NCBI GenBank assembly: GCA_009691355.1 | Contig: SICW01000004.1 | Location: forward strand, 1 to 25,280 | Reading direction: 5' to 3' | Source of the DNA: Candidatus Woesearchaeota archaeon | Lineage (GTDB): Archaea > Nanobdellota > Nanobdellia > SCGC-AAA011-G17 > GW2011-AR17 | Length of the DNA: 25,280 bases | Shown here: piece by piece, positions 1 through 7,789 of the stretch | Layout: each line of letters starts with the position of its first letter | Position numbering within the stretch: the stretch's first letter is position 1 | Notes under the pieces: model-generated | What the model was told of the DNA's origin: nothing | Database searches by the model: none | What the model saw: only the letters and a program-made list of their open reading frames with translations | Position numbers and translations under genes: made by a program

Positions 1-758
1 GGGCATTCAATACTATATGCACTTTGAGTTACCTTCAGTTTAAATTCTTCTCTGTATCCTGTATCTCTATATTCAAAGCAATCATCTAGACTTGGAACAA
101 TCGCTCCTGTACCTACATTTCCTAAGTAAATTTTAAATCGCATTTCTCCAGTATCTTCACCAGAATCAATATCTACTGGATTTTGGTCAATCTGGGTTAC
201 TTGAACACTAGATGGAGGATTAGATCCAGCAGGCAGGTTTTCTCCAACCTCTGTAGAGTCTGCGGTATAGTATAGATATGCTTTCACAACAACTGGTTCT
301 TCATAACAGTAGAGTCCAGTAAGTTCCTTACTAATCTTTGTAGTAATATCCCCATTGTATACAATAGGACCAACATCTGTTTCTGTAGTCTCTTCTAAAC
401 AGGTTTCAGGATCAATAGCATAGAGTATTTCAGCGCTCTCTTCATGTGCACCGCTAAAAGTCGTATCAATAGCTGCGTCCCCAGTAAGTCGAATTTTCAC
501 ATTTCCAGAATCAATATCTTTTGTATATTTATTAATAAGAACAACTTCAGTATCTATATCATCGCCAGGTTGGTATGGACTCTCTTCAGAGCTTACAGGA
601 GCAAAATCTGCAAACGCAGCAGTTACCATCTGGGTATCATCACCATTACACGTAGCATAAGCACCAACAACACTGCCTGTATTTGTAGAAGTGGTACATG
701 CAGAAAGGAAAATTAATCCTAGTAAGAAAAAAATCACAACCCCTTTTGTTTGAACCAT
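1..758 (-). CDS. Envelope lipoprotein, C-terminus outside window
   Basis: I translated this minus-strand reading frame from the ATG at 758; it stays open for about 252 codons to the left edge, so the gene is partial. The first 20 residues are a hydrophobic signal peptide ending in FLSAC, a lipobox with the lipidation cysteine at residue 21, so the protein is probably lipid-anchored outside the membrane. The rest is rich in Asp, Thr and Val with scattered cysteines and looks like beta-sandwich extracellular domains; no catalytic motif is visible. It is the third gene of a minus-strand operon, 43 nt after the preceding stop, with a good ribosome binding site (AGGTGA) about 6 nt before the ATG. 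Layout and composition resemble the lipoprotein just upstream. Function unknown; a surface or adhesion role is inference. Confidence 0.75.
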   Translation of the reverse strand, partial: MVQTKGVVIFFLLGLIFLSACTTSTNTGSVVGAYATCNGDDTQMVTAAFADFAPVSSEESPYQPGDDIDTEVVLINKYTKDIDSGNVKIRLTGDAAIDTTFSGAHEESAEILYAIDPETCLEETTETDVGPIVYNGDITTKISKELTGLYCYEEPVVVKAYLYYTADSTEVGENLPAGSNPPSSVQVTQIDQNPVDIDSGEDTGEMRFKIYLGNVGTGAIVPSLDDCFEYRDTGYREEFKLKVTQSAYSIEC

Positions 759-801
759 ATTTCACCTAGAAAGTCCTTTTGAATTTATTAATGTTTTGTT
801 T

Positions 802-1710
802 TTACGAACCAACAATATCAAATGCAACGGATTGTATTTCTTGATAGCCATAATCAATACGTACCCATCCATCATATTCTTTTTGTCCACCAATAAATTT
901 GTCTGTAGTAAGGGTATCCAGTTTACAAGTTATCGTTGCAGTGTCTTCTCCTTGTTCAAAAGTTATACTTCCACAGTCCTGTGCTTCACCAAAGAGAATA
1001 ACATACACCTTCCCTGTGATCGTTATATCAGTAGGGAGTACACAGCTAGGCTCAGACGTATAATCCAAATCAACGAGTTGTCCTGTTGTTTGCGTAGGTG
1101 CATTCGCAGTGATTTTTAGTCGAACATTAATTGCATTGCTTCCTTCTGTAGAGAGTATTTCTTCAACGGAGGCTATTTCTACAGGTCCAGAAGAACTGCT
1201 CGTAAGCTTATCTCCTTCAACTGCACATTCTGTTTCTTGGTAAGGGTCTCCAGTAAGACATAAAGTCATTGGCCCATATGCAGTATATCTATATCTTGTA
1301 TAAAAAGTCAAATGTTGATTTCCAGATGCATCGCCTGGAACAAGTGTGGAGTCAAAGGCAACTGTAGTTTGTTCAAAGTGAGTATCATCTGGCTCATCTA
1401 AAGTGATATAAAAGTTTTGACAATTACAACCACCAAGTCCTGAAAAGATTTCTCCATCTAAGCCTGTAATACACACAATTCCATCTTCGACACTTGATTC
1501 TCCTAAGTCATCCAGTGTTGCAGAGATAACCATTCTATCTCCTACATACACACTCCCTCCATCCGAAGGGGCATTAATCGTTGTAACAACACCCGTACTT
1601 CCTCCAGCACAGTCAGGGGGACAGCTTGTTGCAATTTCTTCATCTGTAACTTGCTGTGTGCATGCACTCAAAAGCAAAACTATTCCTAAAAGGAGAAGGA
1701 AATTTTTCAT
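802..1710 (-). CDS. Envelope lipoprotein
   Basis: A 302-residue secreted protein. Residues 1-16 are a short hydrophobic signal peptide and LLSAC forms a lipobox with Cys17. The mature part is Thr/Ser/Asp-rich and predicted mostly beta strand, with several cysteine pairs that could form disulfides outside the cell. It ends with a segment containing a YGY motif (VRIDYGY) that also occurs near the C-terminus of the upstream protein, suggesting the two are diverged paralogues. The start overlaps the upstream stop by 4 nt (ATGA), and a strong AGGAGG lies about 9-11 nt before the ATG, so translation is probably coupled. No enzymatic motif is seen. Role in the cell surface is inferred only from the anchor and the neighbours. 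Confidence 0.8.
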   Translation of the reverse strand: MKNFLLLLGIVLLLSACTQQVTDEEIATSCPPDCAGGSTGVVTTINAPSDGGSVYVGDRMVISATLDDLGESSVEDGIVCITGLDGEIFSGLGGCNCQNFYITLDEPDDTHFEQTTVAFDSTLVPGDASGNQHLTFYTRYRYTAYGPMTLCLTGDPYQETECAVEGDKLTSSSSGPVEIASVEEILSTEGSNAINVRLKITANAPTQTTGQLVDLDYTSEPSCVLPTDITITGKVYVILFGEAQDCGSITFEQGEDTATITCKLDTLTTDKFIGGQKEYDGWVRIDYGYQEIQSVAFDIVGS

Positions 1711-3023
1711 GCGACTAAAGCTCCTCCTTGTTGTATAATACTTACTGTTTCTTGTTCTTCTTCTACAGTATACCCATATTTAATGTCAACACTATACTCT
1801 TTCACCACATAAGGTGCATCTGCAAAGATCTCTGGGTCTACTGAGATCCAACATTGGAAGGTTCTATAATTTGATTTTCCAAAGAAGGCATAGTTTGCAA
1901 CATAATTTGTAAACAGCGAATCCCTCACAGTATCATCCATAACATAACTATTACTTCTTTCATCTTTTCCAGCGGAACTAAAAGGACAGCTCACACTTGG
2001 TGGTCCATTGAGTTCATCATTCAAAGTAACAGCATCTGGTAAGTAAAGAGTAAAGGAGTCAAAACTCTTAATATCCCCATTCCATTCATTATTCAAAGTA
2101 ATTGCAACAGTATTATAAGAAAGAGTATCACCACTTCGTACAATAACCGGTTGTTGCTCTTCTCCTTCACCGCCGACACCAATACCCACACTAATGGGTT
2201 CACCATTATACACCACTCGTAATTCACTTTGGCTAATACCTAAGTCATATGCATCAAAGAAATCTGTATCTCCTATTTGATCTGCAACTTCTCCAGGAAT
2301 AAAATACACTGGAAGACTTGCATCATTTGTTTCTGTATCAAAACTAAAGCTTCCAAAAATGCTGTACGCATCTTGGGTCAGAGCTTGTGTTTGTTCCCCA
2401 GAAATCCTACACAATGTTGTAGCTCCTTTTTGTATAATGCCCGAGTTTGAAGAAATAATTTCTCCTTCTTTTCGTACATTGGATTCTACATCTTTTGTAC
2501 TCGTGTTAAAATAACAGTAAAAATCTCCCTGATAGGTCGTAGAACTAGGAACATTATAAAATTCAATATCATACAAGATGTCAAAAGGTTGTCCTGCAGG
2601 AACGGCATCTCCTGTTAAAGAACGAAAATCAACAAGATCAATTCCTTTTTTATCACTGGAACTATTAACATTCGTAGCGAAATAGTCCCCAGAACCAGTA
2701 GAGTACACTCCCGCAAAGAAATCGCTTACAGGGTCAACAGTATATTTACTGATACTAGAAAGAACATCTTGTACTGCTCTTTGTCCAGCTGCAGAGCTTA
2801 AATATCCCCATGCAAACACTCCAGCAACAAGAAGCCCAAAGAGAAATAAAGAAATCATCAGCATATTTCTTCCACTGCTTTGTGCACCACCATTAGCTAC
2901 AGGATGGGAAAAACGAGGGTCTCGGGAATAAGTAGTCCCTCCACCAGAAAGAACCTGCCCTCTTTTTCCAAAAGAAATTCCTCTTAGAATTTCATCTCTA
3001 CTAGAACGTCTAAGCCACCGCAT
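1707..3023 (-). CDS. Single-pass membrane-anchored surface protein
   Basis: A 438-residue protein. An Arg/Gly/Ser-rich cytoplasmic tail (about residues 1-53) is followed by one transmembrane helix at about 54-76 and a large extracellular part predicted as beta-rich domains. The C-terminus carries VDIKYGYTVEEEQE, similar in position and pattern to the end of the next gene's product. It heads the three-gene envelope operon. A TATA box (TTTAAATA, minus strand) is centred about 26 nt before the ATG, so the transcript is likely leaderless. Extracellular cysteines are few. I do not recognise a named family; the topology resembles archaeal surface proteins made of CARDB- or S-layer-like modules, but that is a guess. 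Confidence 0.75.
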   Translation of the reverse strand: MRWLRRSSRDEILRGISFGKRGQVLSGGGTTYSRDPRFSHPVANGGAQSSGRNMLMISLFLFGLLVAGVFAWGYLSSAAGQRAVQDVLSSISKYTVDPVSDFFAGVYSTGSGDYFATNVNSSSDKKGIDLVDFRSLTGDAVPAGQPFDILYDIEFYNVPSSTTYQGDFYCYFNTSTKDVESNVRKEGEIISSNSGIIQKGATTLCRISGEQTQALTQDAYSIFGSFSFDTETNDASLPVYFIPGEVADQIGDTDFFDAYDLGISQSELRVVYNGEPISVGIGVGGEGEEQQPVIVRSGDTLSYNTVAITLNNEWNGDIKSFDSFTLYLPDAVTLNDELNGPPSVSCPFSSAGKDERSNSYVMDDTVRDSLFTNYVANYAFFGKSNYRTFQCWISVDPEIFADAPYVVKEYSVDIKYGYTVEEEQETVSIIQQGGALVA

Positions 3024-3035
3024 AAACTATAGATA

Positions 3036-3053
3036 AGTTTATCAATATTTAAA
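3036..3053. promoter_or_regulatory. Divergent leaderless promoters
   Basis: The 44 bp between the divergent starts at 3023 and 3068 contain a textbook archaeal TATA box for the minus strand (TTTAAATA, 3046-3053, centre about 26 nt from the ATG). For the plus strand a weaker AGTTTATC lies at 3036-3043, about 27-28 nt from its ATG. Both spacings imply transcription starting at the start codon. Confidence 0.6.
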
Positions 3054-3067
3054 CCTTTTTAGAAACT

Positions 3068-3598
3068 ATGGCTTTAGATATCTGTGCAGAAAGCTTTATT
3101 CGTTTCTTTTTCTTAACATTAAGATTTATATTTATAGATCATTTAGGTTGGTCAGTAACACTCTTATTGATTGCATTAATATTACAAAGGTTTCCACTGA
3201 TATTAGGATTTATGTCTGATGCTTTCGATTTCGTTTTAGACTTTCTCAAAGATGCACTTGTTGAAACCGTAATAGGCTCCCTTATTTTTGGAGGATTAGG
3301 AGTTATTTTTATGAGTATATTTTGGACGGCAATGGCTTTAGGATCCAGAGCAAATATTTTCCTTCGTCTAATAACTGCTCCTTTCTTTTTTATTGCCGGG
3401 GCCTTTGTAGGGGCTTTTCCCATTCCTCTTCCTGGTCTAAGTATTCTATTAAATATGGGGTTAAAAGATGAAACCTTTGCAAATTTTGTCTGTTTTGCTC
3501 CTATAGTTTTATTCGTTTTAGCTGCCATTGGTTTACAAATGATCTTAGGCCAGGGTCTATGTGAAGTTCTTAATGAGATGCTTCTTCTTTTAAGTTAA
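3068..3598 (+). CDS. Small multi-pass membrane protein
   Basis: A 176-residue, very hydrophobic protein with about four or five predicted membrane segments (roughly residues 10-50, 66-92, 98-120 and 138-160) and a proline/glycine loop (GAFPIPLPGLS) between the last two. No charged catalytic motif is visible and I do not recognise a family. It is transcribed divergently from the envelope operon, with a candidate TATA box about 27 nt upstream of the ATG. The following 150 bp are non-coding. It could be a channel or an assembly factor for the neighbouring envelope proteins, but nothing in the sequence proves this. Confidence 0.7.
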   Translation: MALDICAESFIRFFFLTLRFIFIDHLGWSVTLLLIALILQRFPLILGFMSDAFDFVLDFLKDALVETVIGSLIFGGLGVIFMSIFWTAMALGSRANIFLRLITAPFFFIAGAFVGAFPIPLPGLSILLNMGLKDETFANFVCFAPIVLFVLAAIGLQMILGQGLCEVLNEMLLLLS

Positions 3599-3728
3599 GG
3601 GTTTATTTTAAGAAAGGGCTTAGATCACTAGCCTTGCTCCTTTATGTAAAAGAATAAGCTTCTTTTGTACCTTTTTAAATTGTTTCAAGAATCTCTTCAT
3701 CCATATATACTTTTGACAAGCAAAATCC

Positions 3729-3734
3729 TTTAAA
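3729..3734 (+). promoter_or_regulatory. TATA box, leaderless start at 3757
   Basis: TTTAAA is centred 25.5 nt before the ATG at 3757. This places the transcription start at that ATG and argues against the in-frame TTG at 3748. Confidence 0.6.
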
Positions 3735-3756
3735 GGAAATTCCTTCTTTGAAAAGT

Positions 3757-5205
3757 ATGCAGAAGGTCCTTATAATGAGTCTTTTTATCCTTATCCTTCT
3801 TCCTTTCAGTAGTGCAGATACTCCTGATACCTATGCACAAGAATTCAACTTTACATATACAACAGAAATATATGGTGTTTCACTACATTTTACAAATATA
3901 ACTGATACCTTTGCACAAGGGGATGTGATTCTTATAGAGTCCCGTTTACAGGGAAAAGATCCCTTAGAAGCAATTCCTTACTATCAAGAAGCATTGAAAA
4001 CGTCCGATCTTGAAGAACAAGCAATTCTTTGGGAATCTATTGCATCTATTTCTGGAAATCCGTCCTACTACTGGAGTTCATACTATATTTGGGCCTTTAC
4101 AAATAACTCTTTTCGTGCAGATATAGACAGACACTTACTGAATAGAGAGTACATTCCTTATCAATACAAATCTGTTGAATTAAAACAACCCTATTTTGCA
4201 ACTCCTAAAGGTGCAACAAATATCACTATAGGAGAAAGTCATTTTACACTAACAGAAAAAGATATTCTTGTCTCTCAAGTAGACCGTGTAACAAGAGATT
4301 GGCTATCTTCACAATTACAAGATCCAGAGTCGGAACATCTTCTCACTATCTTTTCAGAAAACTACGATGTAGAAAACATTGGCTGGCATGAAGGTGGCCG
4401 TATTTCACAATATAAGGATGTAGTAAATTTTACACATATTCCCGTAACAGGAACCCTTGTAAGAAAGATAAATGGGACGTGGTATGCACCAAATGAACTG
4501 GGCATCTTTATGTTTGATGTTCCTATAGACAAAGTAGAATACCCTACAACACGATACTTGAGACAAGACCTCGCTTTGATTGTTGATACACATGGGGTAA
4601 ACATGCTCGTAGAACAAGCGATACGAAACAACGCCACCGTAGTCATAGGTTGTTGTGACCATATTGGAAAAATAAAGGCTGCATTATATCTCAATGAGAA
4701 AGGAATAAAAGTGATTTGTAACACAGACAAATACCTCCCTCTTGCTCTAGGACAAACAAATCAAACTCTGGGTTCTGCACCATTCAAAGAAGAAGGAAAG
4801 ACGCTTATTTTTGGAAATCAAACCATTACTTTTGATATAAACGAAAAAATTATTGTATTAAATGTAACGGAAGACTATGGCATTAGTTATTATGCAACGC
4901 CAACAATCTATTTCACACACTTACAACAACAAACATTATTACCTTTCAATATAAGGTATGTGACTATAACAGGCTATGGACAAATGCAAACTCTTGTTGA
5001 CGTAGCACACGAACAAGATGCACATCTGATTGCTGCCCGTGTATATGATGAAAATGATTATATTGCTTTGAGCTCATGGTTAAAAGAGTCAACACAGAAT
5101 CGTATTATGCTCTTCCACTCTGAACCCTATCCGTATGGATATTTATTATTGAGAAATTATCCCGAACAAGTAAGCTTTGACGATCTCATGCCTGATTTTT
5201 CATAG
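3757..5205 (+). CDS. Large secreted protein of unknown function
   Basis: A protein of about 482 residues starting at the ATG at 3757 (an in-frame TTG at 3748 is rejected because the TATA box is spaced for 3757). Residues 1-20 are a signal peptide (hydrophobic core then SSA), so the product is exported. About residues 60-90 look like a helical TPR-type hairpin (LEAIPYYQEALKTSDLEEQA). A later part (about 270-330) reads like an alpha/beta Rossmann-type segment: LALIVDTHG, then VVIGCCDHIGKIKAALYL, then GIKVICNTDKY. Several NxT/NxS sequons are present, fitting an extracellular, possibly N-glycosylated protein. No family is recognised. It stands alone with its own promoter, upstream of another secreted protein gene. 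Confidence 0.75.
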   Translation: MQKVLIMSLFILILLPFSSADTPDTYAQEFNFTYTTEIYGVSLHFTNITDTFAQGDVILIESRLQGKDPLEAIPYYQEALKTSDLEEQAILWESIASISGNPSYYWSSYYIWAFTNNSFRADIDRHLLNREYIPYQYKSVELKQPYFATPKGATNITIGESHFTLTEKDILVSQVDRVTRDWLSSQLQDPESEHLLTIFSENYDVENIGWHEGGRISQYKDVVNFTHIPVTGTLVRKINGTWYAPNELGIFMFDVPIDKVEYPTTRYLRQDLALIVDTHGVNMLVEQAIRNNATVVIGCCDHIGKIKAALYLNEKGIKVICNTDKYLPLALGQTNQTLGSAPFKEEGKTLIFGNQTITFDINEKIIVLNVTEDYGISYYATPTIYFTHLQQQTLLPFNIRYVTITGYGQMQTLVDVAHEQDAHLIAARVYDENDYIALSSWLKESTQNRIMLFHSEPYPYGYLLLRNYPEQVSFDDLMPDFS

Positions 5206-5218
5206 AAATATTTATATT
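5206..5218 (+). promoter_or_regulatory. TATA region for the 5261 gene
   Basis: An AAATATTTATATT stretch begins right after the stop of the upstream gene. A start about 26 nt downstream (near 5240) would give a leader of about 20 nt carrying GGGGTGTGAT just before the ATG, a plausible GGTG-type ribosome binding site. This gene therefore looks leadered, unlike its neighbours. Confidence 0.45.
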
Positions 5219-5260
5219 CTTCCTCTTCTTCTTCAAAGTAAACAAACGGGGTGTGATACA

Positions 5261-6385
5261 ATGAAAAAGGGAATGATATTAATATTAGGAATTTTGATTT
5301 TAAGTCTAGGGATGGTGAGTGCTGCAACAACATCATCTTGTACAGATAGTGATGGGGATGATACTCATACTGATGGGAGTGGGAGTTATACAAATGACTC
5401 CTTTTCAACAGCAACATCATTTACAGAAGCGTGTGTTACTACAAGCTCACGTTCTATGGGCTATTCCTATTTTACCGAATATACTTGTAAAGACAATGGG
5501 GATGGAACATATGATCTTAACACTACAGCTTATTATTGTAATGATTGTACAAATAGAACCTGCGGAACAGTTTTAGCTTATGCATATACCGATACTGATG
5601 GAGGAAATTATTCTTTAGTCGAAGGTTGGACAAATTATAGTTTTCAGATTAGAGATTCTAGCGGTAGTATTCTGGTTTCTCTTGGAACGAGTTATGGGAG
5701 TCATGATACTTGTGCAAGCACTTATCTCAGAGAGTATTATGTCAGTTCTACAACAAGTAGTTCTTATCCATCCGGGGCTCATACCTCTACAAATAAAAAA
5801 TGTTCATTAACATGGGGTTCTGCATATTCTTGTATTAGTTTAACAGGTCCGGACCGGTGTGGGATCTCATGTACAAGTGCAAGTTCTTGCAGTGGATATG
5901 CTTGTATCGGGAGCGCATATTGTATGACTTCTTGTACTTCAGATAGTGGTTGTAATGGAGGAGAAGGATATACTTGTGATACAAGCTCAAGTACATGTGT
6001 TTTAACAGATGCTCCTTTGAGTGAAAGTTCTACACCTGAAGAAAGTTCTCCAGTTGAACTCTGTAATAATGGCATAGATGATGATAGTGATAGCCTAGTA
6101 GATTATGGGGGCATCGATACAGATAGTGATGGGGATATTGAATATTCCTCAGGATGTGTTAAGAGATCTGTCTTTGTTCAATATGGCTCTAGTAGTATAA
6201 CTTGCGCAGCAAGATCCAGCTATAAATGCCAAAGTCTAGCAGATAGTAGCTTTGCAACATGCCCCTCAGGGACTTATATTGCACAAGACACAAGTGATTG
6301 TGCCTCAGCAACAAGATCTTCTGCTCCAGAACAAGAAGAGCAAGGATTCTTTGCAAAACTTTGGGCTTGGATAACTGGCAACTAG
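5261..6385 (+). CDS. Secreted cysteine-rich protein with Asp-rich motif
   Basis: A 374-residue protein starting at the ATG at 5261. The reading frame is open further upstream, but the signal peptide MKKGMILILGILILSLGMVSA and the ribosome binding site fix the start. The mature protein is extremely rich in Ser, Thr, Cys and Asp. About residues 200-250 have closely spaced cysteines (CTSASSCSGYAC, then CMTSCTSDSGC), knottin-like and probably disulfide bonded outside the cell. About residues 267-300 contain CNNGIDDDSDSLVDYGGID followed by DTDSDGD, a calcium-loop-like Asp-rich motif known from many secreted proteins. The C-terminus ends in an amphipathic/aromatic FFAKLWAWITGN segment that may associate with the membrane. 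No enzyme motif. Probably a surface or adhesive protein (inference). Confidence 0.75.
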   Translation: MKKGMILILGILILSLGMVSAATTSSCTDSDGDDTHTDGSGSYTNDSFSTATSFTEACVTTSSRSMGYSYFTEYTCKDNGDGTYDLNTTAYYCNDCTNRTCGTVLAYAYTDTDGGNYSLVEGWTNYSFQIRDSSGSILVSLGTSYGSHDTCASTYLREYYVSSTTSSSYPSGAHTSTNKKCSLTWGSAYSCISLTGPDRCGISCTSASSCSGYACIGSAYCMTSCTSDSGCNGGEGYTCDTSSSTCVLTDAPLSESSTPEESSPVELCNNGIDDDSDSLVDYGGIDTDSDGDIEYSSGCVKRSVFVQYGSSSITCAARSSYKCQSLADSSFATCPSGTYIAQDTSDCASATRSSAPEQEEQGFFAKLWAWITGN

Positions 6386-6409
6386 ATTTTCTTTTTTCTA
6401 TTTCTTTTT
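6386..6409 (+). terminator. T-rich transcription terminator
   Basis: Immediately after the TAG at 6383-6385 the plus strand has several T-runs (TTTTCTTTTTTC, TTTCTTTTTA), the usual archaeal intrinsic termination signal. The last run merges into the TATA box of the next gene. Confidence 0.5.
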
Positions 6410-6412
6410 AAA
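6407..6412 (+). promoter_or_regulatory. TATA box, leaderless start at 6437
   Basis: TTTAAA is centred 27-28 nt before the ATG at 6437, with no ribosome binding site in between, so the transcript is probably leaderless. Confidence 0.5.
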
Positions 6413-6436
6413 TTTTCAATAAAAAATCTCTAGGCT

Positions 6437-7789
6437 ATGGATAGAAAAATAGCTACGGTTCTTATCATTTCTTTAATCACTCGTCTTATCTATCTTTTTC
6501 TAGACAAAAATATCTGGTGGGACGCGGCTGTCTACCTCGCAATGGGAGAGCATATAGCCTCTTTAGGCTCTCTTGGTTTCTGGGAACCCATTCGCCCTTT
6601 ACTTTGGCCTTTTATGTTGAGTTACGCGTACATCTTGAACATTAATCCCCTTATCTGGGGGCATATCTGGTCAACAATTTTCTCTTTGGGCTGTATCTAT
6701 CTAACCTACACAATAGCAAAGAAACTCTTTAACGAGCGAACAGCCTTACTCTCCTCTATTCTCCTCAGTTTTACATGGACGTTTTTCTTTTTTAATGCAC
6801 GTCTCTACACCGAGATTCCTGCAGTCTTCTTTGCACTCTGTGCCTATTGGTATTTTCTAAAAGAACAGAATTTTGAAACAGGTATTTTCACCGCTCTTGC
6901 ATTTCTCACAAAGTTTCCTGAAGGAGTAATTCTCATAATCTTTATGTTATTTTCCTTAAAATCTTTGAGAAAAACATTCTGGTTACTATTTGGGTTTACT
7001 CTTGTCGTAATCCCTTATTTTGCATTCAACTATTTTGCATATGGTTCACCAGTAGACACCCTCATTTTTGCACAAGAATTTCTGAAATATGCAGGCATAT
7101 GGATCTTCCAGCAACCTTGGTGGTGGTACCCAGTAGCAATTCTAAAAGAAAACGTTCTTTTTGTATTTGCTTTTGCAGGCATTCTTTTTGCGCTCTATAA
7201 AAAGAAGTATACGCTTGTTGCCCTTGTAATCATTCCCTTACTCTATTTTTCAACCATGCCTCATAAGGAGCTGCGCTTTGCAATTCTATTCTTTCCTTTC
7301 CTAGCAATCCTTGCAGCATATGGCTATCAAAAGATTTTCAAAGAAACAACTTCCTTCATCATTATCTGTCTTCTTTTATTCATAGCTGGTGAGTACGTAG
7401 AAGTGCAAGATACGAATCCCTATTTTAATTATTTTGAAGGAAAGGATATTGATGGAGAAATCCTTGTAACCCATCCTCTTTCGGGGTATTATGCGCAAGA
7501 AAATGTCACCTTAATGTATTATCCTTGGTTTAATAGTAGCCAAGCAGAGTATTGGGTAGAATATATAGAAGAAAAAAAGCCAGCATACATTTCTCTTGAT
7601 ACCTGTGAAGGTGGATTTTTATGCCCTCCAGAGGATATCTCTTGTAAAGAAAAACAGGATCAACTTGTAAACACCATAAATACTACATACAGCATAGAAT
7701 GGCAGAAGTTAACTCCCCACTGCAACTATATTATTTACACTCGTACAAACCTTACTTCCATCAAAGAGAATCTCACAGGGGTCATCTGA
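6437..7789 (+). CDS. GT-C (GT39/ArnT-like) membrane glycosyltransferase
   Basis: A 450-residue polytopic membrane protein with about nine to eleven membrane segments and a soluble tail of about 120 residues. The first long outer loop has WWDAAVY followed by WEPIRPLLWP, the pattern of lipid-phosphate-sugar-dependent glycosyltransferases of the GT39/GT83 type: an Asp soon after the first helix, then a Pro-rich R-P-L stretch. Such enzymes move a sugar from a polyprenyl-phosphate donor to an acceptor on the outer face of the membrane. Donor and acceptor cannot be deduced. It lies convergent with the operon at 14551-7709, which encodes related enzymes, and its last 81 nt overlap the 3' end of that operon's final gene. 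Confidence 0.8.
   Translation: MDRKIATVLIISLITRLIYLFLDKNIWWDAAVYLAMGEHIASLGSLGFWEPIRPLLWPFMLSYAYILNINPLIWGHIWSTIFSLGCIYLTYTIAKKLFNERTALLSSILLSFTWTFFFFNARLYTEIPAVFFALCAYWYFLKEQNFETGIFTALAFLTKFPEGVILIIFMLFSLKSLRKTFWLLFGFTLVVIPYFAFNYFAYGSPVDTLIFAQEFLKYAGIWIFQQPWWWYPVAILKENVLFVFAFAGILFALYKKKYTLVALVIIPLLYFSTMPHKELRFAILFFPFLAILAAYGYQKIFKETTSFIIICLLLFIAGEYVEVQDTNPYFNYFEGKDIDGEILVTHPLSGYYAQENVTLMYYPWFNSSQAEYWVEYIEEKKPAYISLDTCEGGFLCPPEDISCKEKQDQLVNTINTTYSIEWQKLTPHCNYIIYTRTNLTSIKENLTGVI

Noticed and set aside
3748..3756. TTG start for the secreted protein at 3757
   Set aside because: The TATA box is spaced for the ATG at 3757, and the ATG gives a better signal peptide start.
3599..3756. Possible RNA gene in the non-coding stretch before the secreted protein
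   Set aside because: I found no tRNA-like arms or strong hairpin by eye; it probably holds only 3' and promoter sequence.
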